In this document: one piece after another, positions 16,987-25,416 of the stretch
How positions within the stretch are numbered: position 1 is the stretch's first letter
How the letters are laid out: each line of letters starts with the position of its first letter
Source of the DNA: JBDHTS01 sp044221445
GTDB taxonomy: Bacteria > Pseudomonadota > Alphaproteobacteria > Micavibrionales > Micavibrionaceae
Assembly (NCBI GenBank): GCA_044221445.1
Contig: JBGAPF010000006.1
Span: 1-64,000, forward strand
DNA: 64,000 nt
Reading direction: 5' to 3'
Position numbers and translations under genes: made by a program
Notes under the pieces: model-generated
Told to the model about the DNA's origin: nothing
The model's input: the letters and a program-made list of their open reading frames with translations, nothing else
Database searches by the model: none

Positions 16987-17819
16987 CGGCGCTTCGCAAA
17001 ACGGAGGATCTGACCGCCGTCGAAAACCATTTCGCGTTCGGCCAGAACTGGTCTTCCTATGCCGAGGGCATCGCGAAGGCTGATATTGAAAAGGCGGTCG
17101 AAAGCCTGTCGCGTCTGATACCTCCCCAGGATATGAATGGCAAAAATTTTCTCGACATCGGCTGCGGTTCCGGCCTGTCGATGCTGGCGGCCCTCCATCT
17201 GGACGCGGCAACGGTGAGCGGCGTCGATATCGATACGGATTCGGCCAAAACGGCGGCGCGCGTTTTGAACCGGGCCGGGGCGGTGTCATGGACCGTGGAC
17301 TGCAAAAGCGTTTTCGATCTCGACCCCGCCCATGAGGGTGTGTTCGACATCGTCCATAGCTGGGGCGTGTTGCACCATACCGGGGATATGGAACGCGCCG
17401 TCCGTAAAGCCGCGGCACTGGTCGCGCCGGGCGGGCTGTTCGTCCTGGCGCTTTACAGCCGGACGCCGCTCTGCGGTTTCTGGCGGCAGGAAAAACGTAT
17501 TTATTCAAAAGCTTCCAAAGGCTTGCAGAAATCGATACGCGCTGTTTACAAGGTCGCTTATCTGGGCGGCATCATGGCTACGGGCCGTCATCCGGCTTCC
17601 TATTTGAAGACCTATAACAGCAACCGTGGCATGGACTGGCATCACGATGTGCATGATTGGCTGGGGGGATATCCTTATGAATCGGTGACGCCTGACGCCG
17701 CGCGGTCCCTGATGGCTGGCGCCGGTTTTGAACCGGTGCGCGCGTTCACGAAACAGGCCCGGGCTTTCGGCCTGTTCGGCAGCCATTGCGATGAATATGT
17801 TTTCCGGAAAGTATCATGA
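16983..17819 (+). CDS. Class I SAM-dependent methyltransferase between trpB and trpA
   Basis: A 278-residue Rossmann-fold methyltransferase of unknown substrate. Motif I is FLDIGCGSGLSMLAA, the acidic end of strand beta2 is GVDIDTDS, and a post-motif segment FDIVHSWGVLHHTGDM with LVAPGGLFVLALYS matches small-molecule or lipid methyltransferases of the UbiE/UbiG-like group. The C-terminal 100 residues are basic and aromatic (FWRQEKRIYSKASK, NRGMDWHHDVHDWLGGYP) and could bind an acidic, lipid or glycan substrate. The GTG start overlaps the trpB stop (GTGA), and the stop overlaps the trpA ATG (ATGA), so all three are coupled. Base composition is like the neighbours. Its substrate cannot be told from sequence. 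Confidence 0.85.
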   Translation: MTALRKTEDLTAVENHFAFGQNWSSYAEGIAKADIEKAVESLSRLIPPQDMNGKNFLDIGCGSGLSMLAALHLDAATVSGVDIDTDSAKTAARVLNRAGAVSWTVDCKSVFDLDPAHEGVFDIVHSWGVLHHTGDMERAVRKAAALVAPGGLFVLALYSRTPLCGFWRQEKRIYSKASKGLQKSIRAVYKVAYLGGIMATGRHPASYLKTYNSNRGMDWHHDVHDWLGGYPYESVTPDAARSLMAGAGFEPVRAFTKQARAFGLFGSHCDEYVFRKVS

Positions 17820-18643
17820 ACAACCGTATCGACCAGAAATTCCAGTCGTTAAAAGCCGAAGGGCGCAGTGGCCTGGTGACGTTTACCATGGCCGGCGACC
17901 CGGATGAATCCCTGAGCCAGGCCATTCTGGAATCATTGCCGGACGCTGGCGCCGATCTGATCGAAATAGGCATGCCGTTTACCGATCCCATGGCCGACGG
18001 TCCGGCGATCCAGGAGGCGGCATTGCGGGCCCTGGCCGGGGGGGCTGACATGAAAATGACCCTCCGCATGGTTCGGAAATTCCGGGTCAGAAATACCCAG
18101 ACTCCCATCGTTCTTATGGGGTATTTCAACCCGATTTACAGTTACGGCACCGAACGTTTCGCGGCGGACGCGGCCAAGGCCGGGGTGGACGGGCTGATCG
18201 TGGTCGACCTACCGCCCGAGGAAGACGCCGAACTGTACGGCCCGGCGCGTAACGCCGGAATGCACCTGATCCGTCTGATCACGCCAGTGACGACGGAGGC
18301 GCGTCTTGAGACAATTCTGGAGCGCGCCGGAGGCTTTCTTTATTATGTATCCATTACCGGCGTCACCGGCACGGCGCAGGCCAGCCATGCAGACGTGGTG
18401 CAGCATATAGAATCGATACGCCGCCGTTCCAGCCTGCCCATCGCCGCCGGTTTCGGCATCCGCACCCCCGAAGACGCCGCGTCCATGGCCCGTACCGCGG
18501 ACGCCGTCGTGGTCGGCAGCGCTATCGTCCAGACCGCGGGAGGCCTGAAAACAGGGGGTAAGACCTTGGAAAATATTAAAGACCAGGTCTCCGGTCTGGC
18601 GGCAGCCCTTCATAATAATTATGTCAATAAGTCGTTTGCTTGA
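17816..18643 (+). CDS. trpA: Tryptophan synthase alpha chain
   Basis: Cleaves indole-3-glycerol phosphate to indole, which is channelled to TrpB. The 275-residue barrel shows LVTFTMAGDPDES, the catalytic Glu in LIEIGMPFTDPMADGP, the loop VVDLPPEE with the catalytic Asp-type environment, YYVSITGVTGT and the phosphate site GFGIRTPEDAA. It starts inside the stop of the methyltransferase gene. accD follows after 72 bases, keeping the common trpA-accD-folC order. Confidence 0.96.
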   Translation: MNNRIDQKFQSLKAEGRSGLVTFTMAGDPDESLSQAILESLPDAGADLIEIGMPFTDPMADGPAIQEAALRALAGGADMKMTLRMVRKFRVRNTQTPIVLMGYFNPIYSYGTERFAADAAKAGVDGLIVVDLPPEEDAELYGPARNAGMHLIRLITPVTTEARLETILERAGGFLYYVSITGVTGTAQASHADVVQHIESIRRRSSLPIAAGFGIRTPEDAASMARTADAVVVGSAIVQTAGGLKTGGKTLENIKDQVSGLAAALHNNYVNKSFA

Positions 18644-18715
18644 CATGCGGCAACGCAATACGGGATAAAGTGCTGTCCCGCGTTCTCACGGCTTAACCCC
18701 GCGGCAGGAGCGTCC

Positions 18716-19756
18716 ATGAACTGGCTGACCAATTTCATCCGCCCGAAAATCCGTTCGATCGTCGAACAAAAAGACGTCCCCGACAATCTGTGGCAGAAAT
18801 GTCCCGCCTGCGAGGGCATGCTGTTCCACCGCGACCTTGAGGCCAACCTCAATGTCTGCACTCATTGCGCCTATCACTTGAAATTCCCGGCCCTCAAGCG
18901 TCTCGAACACTTGTTCGACGGTGGCCAGTTCAAGGAGCTGACGCTGCCGAAGGTTCCGCACGACCCCCTGAAATTCAAGGACCGGAAAAAATACGCCGAC
19001 CGATTGAAAGACGCGCGGACCGAAACGGGCCGCCAGGATGCGATCATCGTTGCCAAGGGCACGATGGGCGGCGTCCCTGTCGTCATTGCGGCGCTCGATT
19101 TCGACTTCATGGGCGGCTCGATGGGCGCGGCGGTGGGCGAGGGCCTGCTCCTGGGCGCGAAGGAAGCGGTGCGGGAGGGCGCGGCGCTGATCGCCATTCC
19201 CGCCTCCGGCGGCGCGCGGATGCAGGAAGGCGCCATCTCCCTGATGCAGATGCCGCGCACCATCGTCGCGGTGGAAATGGTGAAGCGGGCCGGCCTGCCT
19301 TATATCGTGCTGCTGACCGACCCTACCACCGGCGGCGTCAGCGCGTCCTTCGCCATGGTCGGCGATATTCATATTGCGGAACCGGGGTGCATGATCGGCT
19401 TCGCCGGCAAGCGGGTGATTCAGGAAACGATCCGCGAGGATCTGCCGCCCGGCTTCCAGACAGCGGAATACCTGCTCGCTCATGGCATGGTCGACATGGT
19501 CACGCCGCGCAAGGACCTGCCCGCCACCATCGGAAGAATCCTCAGCATGCTGATGCGGCAGGTGGCCGATGTGAAGAAAGCTCCCGTAAGCGGCCAGGAC
19601 AATTCCCCGGCGGCGGGCGGCAAGGGCAAGGGCGGCGGCGGTAAATCGGCCCGGCCCAAGGCGAAAGTCGTGGCCCTGCCGGTCAAGGCCCGCCCCGCCG
19701 CTTCTGTCCAGGGCAACGCCAAACCCCGTGCCCGCAAGGCGGCCTCGGGCCGGTAG
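18716..19756 (+). CDS. accD: Acetyl-CoA carboxylase carboxyltransferase subunit beta
   Basis: Transfers the carboxyl group from biotin to acetyl-CoA, with AccA, to make malonyl-CoA for fatty acid synthesis. The 346 residues start with a four-Cys zinc ribbon (CPACEG and CTHCAYH), followed by the crotonase-fold carboxyltransferase core (GGSMGAAVGEG, PASGGARMQEG, TDPTTGGVSASFAM). The last 60 residues are an Ala/Lys/Gly-rich basic tail, low in complexity and longer than in Escherichia coli, likely disordered and possibly RNA- or DNA-binding. A strong AGGAG lies before the ATG. Confidence 0.96.
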   Translation: MNWLTNFIRPKIRSIVEQKDVPDNLWQKCPACEGMLFHRDLEANLNVCTHCAYHLKFPALKRLEHLFDGGQFKELTLPKVPHDPLKFKDRKKYADRLKDARTETGRQDAIIVAKGTMGGVPVVIAALDFDFMGGSMGAAVGEGLLLGAKEAVREGAALIAIPASGGARMQEGAISLMQMPRTIVAVEMVKRAGLPYIVLLTDPTTGGVSASFAMVGDIHIAEPGCMIGFAGKRVIQETIREDLPPGFQTAEYLLAHGMVDMVTPRKDLPATIGRILSMLMRQVADVKKAPVSGQDNSPAAGGKGKGGGGKSARPKAKVVALPVKARPAASVQGNAKPRARKAASGR

Positions 19757-19762
19757 GAACCC

Positions 19763-21085
19763 ATGTACCGGGCCGATGCGCTGCACCCCAATGCCGGCCT
19801 GGAACGAAAGCTTCAGCACCTTTATACCCTGAACCGGGACCGGACGGTCGACCTGTCCTTCCGCCTGCCGTACATCCAGCTGCTGGAACGGCTCGGCAAC
19901 CCGCATCTCCGTCTCCCGCCCGCGATCCATGTGGCGGGGACCAACGGCAAGGGTTCGACCATCGCCTTCATGCGAGCGATGCTGGAGGCCGCGGGGTACA
20001 CCGTGCATGTCTACACCTCGCCCCATCTGGTCCGTTTCAACGAACGCATCGTCCTGGCGGGCCGGGACATCGGGGACGACGCGCTGGAGGCGCTGCTGGA
20101 CGAGACGGTGGTCCTCAACGACGGCGGCGCCCTGACATTTTTCGAGGTTACGACCGCTTTGGCCTTCGCCGCGTTCTCGCGCACCCCCGCCGATATCCTG
20201 CTGCTGGAGACCGGGCTCGGCGGGCGGCTCGACTGCACGAACGTGATCCGCGACCCGGCGGTCACGGTCATCACGCCCATCGGCTACGACCATATGGAAT
20301 TCCTCGGCGACACGATCGACTCGATCGCGCGGGAAAAGGCCGGGATTATGAAGCTGGGCGCGCCTTGCGTCATCGGGCTGCAGGAGCACGCGGCAGCCAC
20401 CGAAACGCTGCGCCGCGCGGCGGCGGAAAAGGATGCGCCGTTTCTATGCCACGGCGAAGGCTGGCGCACCGAACCGGGCGAGGACGGACGCAACAGGGTC
20501 TGGATCGACGATGCGGCAATCCCCTTTCCCGATCCGTCGCTCGTAGGCAGGCACCAGGTTCATAACGCCGGAACGGCGATCCGCGCCCTGAAAACGCTCC
20601 ATGATTTTTCGATCACGGATGACGCCATAAGGCACGGAGTCGCGAATGCCGTCTGGCCCGGACGGCTGCAGCGGCTTTACACATTCGATGGAAAACCTCT
20701 TCCGGACGGCGTCGAACTCTGGTTCGATGGAGCGCATAATGAAGATGGGGCAAAGGCAATTGCTAAACAGATTAAAAAGTGGAAAGAGATAAAAAATAAG
20801 CCTGTATGCCTTGTCGCAGGTATGTTGAATAAAAGATCTCCTGATGTCATATTGAAGCCTTTATTGCCGGTTACCAATTTCTTAATTACCACATCGATTG
20901 CAGGGGAAGTTTTAAGCCACGATAAATCTGCTTTGGCTCAATCTGCCGCCCTTTTGTCATATGATGAAGATAAAATTTTTGAAATTACAGATCCTTATGA
21001 TGCTGTAAAGAAAGCAATTAATGACGTTGTTAAAGAAGGAATCGTAATTATTGTAGGAAGCTTATATTTACGAAAGTTTTTTTAA
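19763..21085 (+). CDS. folC: Bifunctional folylpolyglutamate/dihydrofolate synthase
   Basis: Adds glutamate to dihydropteroate and folates. The 440 residues contain the Mur-ligase-type P-loop VAGTNGKGSTIAFM, the ETGLGGRLDCTNV segment, GYDHMEFLGDT and the C-terminal domain motif FDGAHNEDGAKA. The gene starts six bases after accD. Codon use is strongly GC-rich up to about base 20,720 and then switches to AT-rich codons (GAA, AAA, ATT, GCA) through to the stop, while the protein remains a full-length family member. The change in composition falls right at the conserved FDGAHN block, so the gene looks like a chimera whose 3' quarter came from a different source along with the AT-rich hipA-like gene behind it. 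Confidence 0.92.
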   Translation: MYRADALHPNAGLERKLQHLYTLNRDRTVDLSFRLPYIQLLERLGNPHLRLPPAIHVAGTNGKGSTIAFMRAMLEAAGYTVHVYTSPHLVRFNERIVLAGRDIGDDALEALLDETVVLNDGGALTFFEVTTALAFAAFSRTPADILLLETGLGGRLDCTNVIRDPAVTVITPIGYDHMEFLGDTIDSIAREKAGIMKLGAPCVIGLQEHAAATETLRRAAAEKDAPFLCHGEGWRTEPGEDGRNRVWIDDAAIPFPDPSLVGRHQVHNAGTAIRALKTLHDFSITDDAIRHGVANAVWPGRLQRLYTFDGKPLPDGVELWFDGAHNEDGAKAIAKQIKKWKEIKNKPVCLVAGMLNKRSPDVILKPLLPVTNFLITTSIAGEVLSHDKSALAQSAALLSYDEDKIFEITDPYDAVKKAINDVVKEGIVIIVGSLYLRKFF

Positions 21086-21138
21086 ATGTAATAGATTTTT
21101 ATTGATTTATGTCAATAATATAGTTTTAATAAGGAGCC

Positions 21139-22593
21139 ATGGATTCTATGCTTACTGAACAATTTAATAGAGATTTTCCTAGTTCGGATAGGAGGAATGT
21201 TTATTCCTATGGAGAACTTGCAGGACAGTTAATATTAGATGGTAATGGCTTTTCCCGTTATGATTGGAAATGGCTAAGCGCGAATACGCCCGCTTCTAAA
21301 TTGTTAGAAGACGGCAACCCTAGCAGGGTTCCCTTTTTCCTAAAAGTTCTGCAGCCGGAAGGCTGGCTGGCAGATGAATTGCTGCATGGAAATCCAAAAG
21401 ATCCAGCTTACCTGAAAGAGGGCCTTCGTTATTTATCCAATATTACGATTGTCGATGGAAACAGCCATCTGATGGATGGCGTAGCTATAGATCGTCATGA
21501 AGTGCATTTAACAGAATATACTGGAGCCGACGGAGTCTTCAATGGTTGTTACAGCGGCCCTGCCGCCGATAAGATTTCCGGCGCTATGGAACAGCAGGTA
21601 GCGGCACTCTGGAAAAGTCCCGTCATGCCCAAATTTTCGGGGGCTCAGATTAAGATCCCCATGTCTCTCCATTATGACGGCGTTCTTTCTGTAGCTAATC
21701 CCACAGCCTTTACCCATATTTTAAAATTGCCTGGCGACGGTCATTTCCAGTCTCTAGGCGCAGTGGAGTGGATGGCGCTCGAACTTTCCGATGCAGCAGG
21801 ATTGCAAACTTCTAAACACGCTTTGGTCGATATGCCATGCGATATGCCGCCAGCTTTGGTGGTGGAACGATTTGATATACCGGAAAAGGATGACGAACAT
21901 AGCCGGTACTTGATTTCAGATTTCTGTAGTCTGGGAAATCTTGATCCTGAAACCTATAAACGTAGTCTTTCGGATAAAAAATGTATTGATGTATTGAAAA
22001 AGGCGTCTACTGATCCTGATAATATGGAAGCCTTATTCAAAAGGCTGGCTTTCGCCTATATTATAGGAGATTACGATGCTCATTTAAAAAATCTGTCTGT
22101 TATTAAACAGATGGATGTTCGTAATCCAAATAAAATTTCTATTAAGTTCAGCCCAACTTATGATGCTGTTACGACGACTGTTTTTATGCCGAAGCTTAGG
22201 AAGCTTTCAGTAAGCATTGGGGGGGCATATGACAATGTTTCCTTGGATCAGCTTACAAGCCTTGGTAAAAAGTGCGGACTAAACCCTGAAATTGCTCGCG
22301 CAATGATTTTGGATATGGCTGAAGCGATTGCATTTAGAGCGGCCGATATCGCAAACAAGCCTCCTGAAATTGCTAAAAAATATCCTGAATGCGCTCTTGC
22401 CCTAAAGCTTGCCGCGACTGATATTATTGATCGCGTCAGCACTTTAGGTGCTAATGTACCTGACTGGTGTCCTATAAGGCCAACAAGTGAAAGGCTTGCT
22501 GCAATACAGACTTATTTTGATAAAAAGGAAGGTAAGATATATCGCCCCATCCGTCCAGCAACCGAAAGTCAGCCAGCTCCAGTTCAAGCTTAA
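21139..22593 (+). CDS. HipA-like serine/threonine kinase without adjacent HipB
   Basis: A 484-residue protein of the HipA-like kinase fold, in which known toxins phosphorylate aminoacyl-tRNA synthetases. Seen motifs: FSGAQIKIP (the P-loop-like substrate segment, about residue 170), THILKLPGD, VEWMALELSDAAGL, VVERFDI, the catalytic GDYDAHLKN (Asp313 and Asn318) and metal-binding SPTYDAV. The first 150 residues are not clearly HipA_N and could be a distinct domain. An AAGGAG site ends two bases before the first ATG (21139), too close; an ATG at 21148 is a fair alternative start. The gene is AT-rich against GC-rich neighbours, and no antitoxin-like helix-turn-helix gene is next to it, so toxin activity is uncertain. 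Confidence 0.78.
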   Translation: MDSMLTEQFNRDFPSSDRRNVYSYGELAGQLILDGNGFSRYDWKWLSANTPASKLLEDGNPSRVPFFLKVLQPEGWLADELLHGNPKDPAYLKEGLRYLSNITIVDGNSHLMDGVAIDRHEVHLTEYTGADGVFNGCYSGPAADKISGAMEQQVAALWKSPVMPKFSGAQIKIPMSLHYDGVLSVANPTAFTHILKLPGDGHFQSLGAVEWMALELSDAAGLQTSKHALVDMPCDMPPALVVERFDIPEKDDEHSRYLISDFCSLGNLDPETYKRSLSDKKCIDVLKKASTDPDNMEALFKRLAFAYIIGDYDAHLKNLSVIKQMDVRNPNKISIKFSPTYDAVTTTVFMPKLRKLSVSIGGAYDNVSLDQLTSLGKKCGLNPEIARAMILDMAEAIAFRAADIANKPPEIAKKYPECALALKLAATDIIDRVSTLGANVPDWCPIRPTSERLAAIQTYFDKKEGKIYRPIRPATESQPAPVQA

Positions 22594-22611
22594 AATTAAA
22601 GTGATTAATTT

Positions 22612-23319
22612 ATGCCCCAAACCATCATCCTCGTCGACGACGACCGCAACATCCTCACTTCCGTTTCCATGGCGCTGGAGGCGGAAGGCTATGCCGTCAA
22701 GACCTTTAACGACGGCGAAGAAGGCCTGAAGGGCATTCTCGAATCCACGCCCGACCTCGTGGTGCTCGATATCAAGATGCCCCGGATGGACGGGATGGAA
22801 GTCCTGACGCGCCTGCGCGAGAAATCGCAGATCCCCGTGATCTTCCTGACCTCCAAGGATGACGAGGTGGACGAGGTGATCGGCCTGCGCATGGGCGCGG
22901 ACGATTACATCACCAAACCGTTTTCCCAGCGCCTGCTGATCGAACGCATCCGGGCGCTGCTGCGCCGCGAGACGCTGCGCCATGCGCCGCCGCAGACGGA
23001 ACAGGTGGCGGACAAGACGGTGCGCGGCGACCTGACCCTCGACGACGCGCGGCATGTCTGTACCTGGAAGGGCGGTCCCGTCAACCTGACCGTCACCGAA
23101 TACCTGTTGCTCAAATCCCTGGCCCAGCGTCCCGGCCACGTCAAGAACAGGGATCAGTTGATTGACATGGCATATGGTGAGAATATCTATGTCGATGACC
23201 GGACCATCGATTCCCACATCAAACGCATCCGCAAGAAATTCCGTGCGGTCGATCCTCAGTTCGAGCAGATCGAGACGCTCTACGGCGTCGGATACAAATA
23301 CCGCGACGCCGCTGCCTGA
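22612..23319 (+). CDS. chvI: OmpR-family response regulator ChvI
   Basis: DNA-binding partner of the ChvG kinase in Alphaproteobacteria, regulating envelope, acid and host-related genes. The 235 residues have a receiver domain with acidic pair (VDDDRN), phospho-acceptor Asp53 in VVLDIKMPRMDG, the Thr of FLTSKDD and Lys102 of TKPF, followed by a winged-helix trans_reg_C domain ending in DSHIKRIRKKF and TLYGVGYKY. The run VDDDRNILTSVSMALEAEGY is close to remembered ChvI proteins. GC content returns abruptly to high after the AT-rich hipA-like gene. The partner kinase gene starts 25 bases downstream. Confidence 0.9.
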   Translation: MPQTIILVDDDRNILTSVSMALEAEGYAVKTFNDGEEGLKGILESTPDLVVLDIKMPRMDGMEVLTRLREKSQIPVIFLTSKDDEVDEVIGLRMGADDYITKPFSQRLLIERIRALLRRETLRHAPPQTEQVADKTVRGDLTLDDARHVCTWKGGPVNLTVTEYLLLKSLAQRPGHVKNRDQLIDMAYGENIYVDDRTIDSHIKRIRKKFRAVDPQFEQIETLYGVGYKYRDAAA

Positions 23320-23344
23320 CCGCGGGCGCGGGCTGTATGAGAAT

Positions 23345-24973
23345 ATGCGCCGCAGCAGCCTGACCCTGCGCATCCTCGCCGTCAACGTCATCGCCCCGAT
23401 GGTGCTGATGACCGGCCTCCTGTACATGAGCCAGTACCGGGACAATCTGATCCGGGCCGAACTTGAAACCTTGAAGGCCCAGGCCCAGCTTTTCGCGGGC
23501 GCCATTGCCGAGGGCGCGATCAAGCCGGTCGAGAAGGGCCGGCCCTTCCTGTTCGCCAGGCCCGAGGAAATCGAGGTCCTGATCCCGGAACTGTCCCGCC
23601 GGATGGTGCGCCGCCTGGGGGAAACCACCGACAGCCGCACCCGCGTGTTCGACGAACACGGCCTGCTGATCAGCGATTCGCGCCTGCTGGTGGGACCTAA
23701 ATCCGGCATCGAGGGCGCGCTGCCGACCCAGATGGACGAAGGGTCGTTCCTGACGCGGGCGCTCCGCTGGCTGGGGCGGAAGGCGATCGACATGAACCCC
23801 CGCAAGACTGCCCTGGAACCTTATCAGGACATTGCCACAAAACGCATCGAGGATTATCCCGACGCCCTTGCCGGCCTCGACGGCAGGGTCAGCGCGACGG
23901 CCTGGCAGGACAAGGGCCGGATCATGCTGACCGCCGCCGCGCCAATCCGTAAAATCCAGGAACCGCTCGGCGCCGTCCTTCTGACCCGCGAGGGCCGGGA
24001 CATCGAGGAGGCGATGAACCAGGTGCGTCTGGATGTGCTGACCGTGTTCCTGGGCGCGCTGAGCATCACCATCTTCCTGTCGATCTATCTGGCGGGCGTT
24101 ATCGGACGCCCCCTGAAAAAACTGGCGCGCGCCGCCGAGGCGGTGCGGCTCGAACAGGGGCGGAAGATCGATATTCCCGACCTGACCTGGCGTAAGGACG
24201 AAATCGGCGAACTCTCCGAAGCGTTGCGCGGCATGACGTCCGCCCTGTGGGACCGCATGGACACGATCGAGCGTTTTGCCGCCGATGTCAGCCACGAAAT
24301 CAAAAATCCCCTGACCTCGCTGCGCAGCGCGGTCGAGACGGTGGCGGTGGTGAAAAGCCGCAAGGACCGCGACCGGCTGATGGAGATCATCAAGCACGAC
24401 ATCCGCCGCATGGACCGGCTGATCAGCGACATATCCAGCGCTTCGCGCCTGGACGCGGAATTGCTGCGCGATGAAATGGGTCCGGTCGACCTGAATATGA
24501 TGCTGGCGAAACTGGCCGACGCCCGCCAGATGCCCCTGGCCCGCGCGACCGGCGCGGATGGCGGCGAAAGCGCGATCCGTCTGGTGCTGCCGCCCGCGGG
24601 CGAGGCGGTCGCCCGCGGCAATGAAGGGCGGCTGGCCCAGGTGTTCGACAACCTGATCACCAACGCCCTGTCTTTCGCGCCGGAAGGACAGTCTCCCGTC
24701 GTCGCCGTCGTCCCTGAAAAAAACCAGTTGCGGGTCACGGTCGAGGACGCGGGGCCGGGCATCCCTGAAAACAAGCTGGAAGCGATTTTCGAGCGGTTTT
24801 ACACGGAACGCCCCCGGCACGAGGATTATGGCAGCCATTCAGGCCTCGGGCTATCCATCGCGCGCCAGATCGTCCGCGCCCATAACGGCAAGATCTGGGC
24901 CGAAAATATCAAGAATGAAAACGGCGTCGTACGCGGCGCCCGCTTCACCGTTTTGATCGGTCGGTTTAAATGA
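23345..24973 (+). CDS. chvG: Sensor histidine kinase ChvG
   Basis: Inner-membrane sensor of the ChvG/ChvI system, activated by acid pH or envelope change in rhizobia and Caulobacter. From the ATG at 23345 the protein has 542 residues: a first membrane helix (about 9-29), a periplasmic sensor part (30-215), a second helix (about 220-245), a HAMP region, a HisKA domain with phospho-acceptor His317 (DVSHEIKNPL), and a HATPase_c domain with N box (FDNLITNAL), G1 (EDAGPGIP), F box (FERFYTERP) and G2 (HSGLGLS). An earlier in-frame start would overlap chvI and is unlikely. The stop overlaps tsaE (ATGA). The usual rhizobial hprK and PTS neighbours are absent from this locus. Confidence 0.88.
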   Translation: MRRSSLTLRILAVNVIAPMVLMTGLLYMSQYRDNLIRAELETLKAQAQLFAGAIAEGAIKPVEKGRPFLFARPEEIEVLIPELSRRMVRRLGETTDSRTRVFDEHGLLISDSRLLVGPKSGIEGALPTQMDEGSFLTRALRWLGRKAIDMNPRKTALEPYQDIATKRIEDYPDALAGLDGRVSATAWQDKGRIMLTAAAPIRKIQEPLGAVLLTREGRDIEEAMNQVRLDVLTVFLGALSITIFLSIYLAGVIGRPLKKLARAAEAVRLEQGRKIDIPDLTWRKDEIGELSEALRGMTSALWDRMDTIERFAADVSHEIKNPLTSLRSAVETVAVVKSRKDRDRLMEIIKHDIRRMDRLISDISSASRLDAELLRDEMGPVDLNMMLAKLADARQMPLARATGADGGESAIRLVLPPAGEAVARGNEGRLAQVFDNLITNALSFAPEGQSPVVAVVPEKNQLRVTVEDAGPGIPENKLEAIFERFYTERPRHEDYGSHSGLGLSIARQIVRAHNGKIWAENIKNENGVVRGARFTVLIGRFK

Positions 24974-25416
24974 CGGCTGTGCAGCATTTTTCCCGCTCGG
25001 AACAGGAAACGGCAAACATCGCCGCAGCAATGGCCATATTGCTGAAGGAAGGCGACGTCCTGTGCCTTGAAGGCGATCTGGGAACCGGAAAATCGGTTTT
25101 CGCGCGCGCCCTTGTCCGCGCCTTGGCAGGCGACGCCGGGCTGGAAGTGCCAAGCCCCACTTTTACCCTGGTGCAGACATATGAGACGCCGGGCGGTATT
25201 GTGTGGCATTTCGACCTTTACCGTCTCAGGCATCCCGATGAAATTATCGAGATCGGCTGGGAAGATGCCAGAGGCGGCGGCATTGTCCTCGTCGAATGGC
25301 CGGAACGGCTCGGCCCCTATCTCCCGAAACGGCGCTGGGTCGTCTCCCTTAAAGACCATGAAGGCGGGCGCAGCATCGATATAATGTCGCCTGGGGATGC
25401 AGGAGATTCACGATGA
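24970..25416 (+). CDS. tsaE: tRNA t6A biosynthesis ATPase TsaE
   Basis: Small ATPase of the complex that makes N6-threonylcarbamoyladenosine at tRNA position 37. The 148 residues carry a P-loop GDLGTGKS (35-42), the switch-like segment SPTFTLVQTYETPGG, a HFDLYRL motif and a Walker B-like EWPERLG. The start overlaps the chvG stop and the end overlaps the murU start by four bases. In many Alphaproteobacteria tsaE follows divL; here chvG is in that position. Confidence 0.92.
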   Translation: MTAVQHFSRSEQETANIAAAMAILLKEGDVLCLEGDLGTGKSVFARALVRALAGDAGLEVPSPTFTLVQTYETPGGIVWHFDLYRLRHPDEIIEIGWEDARGGGIVLVEWPERLGPYLPKRRWVVSLKDHEGGRSIDIMSPGDAGDSR

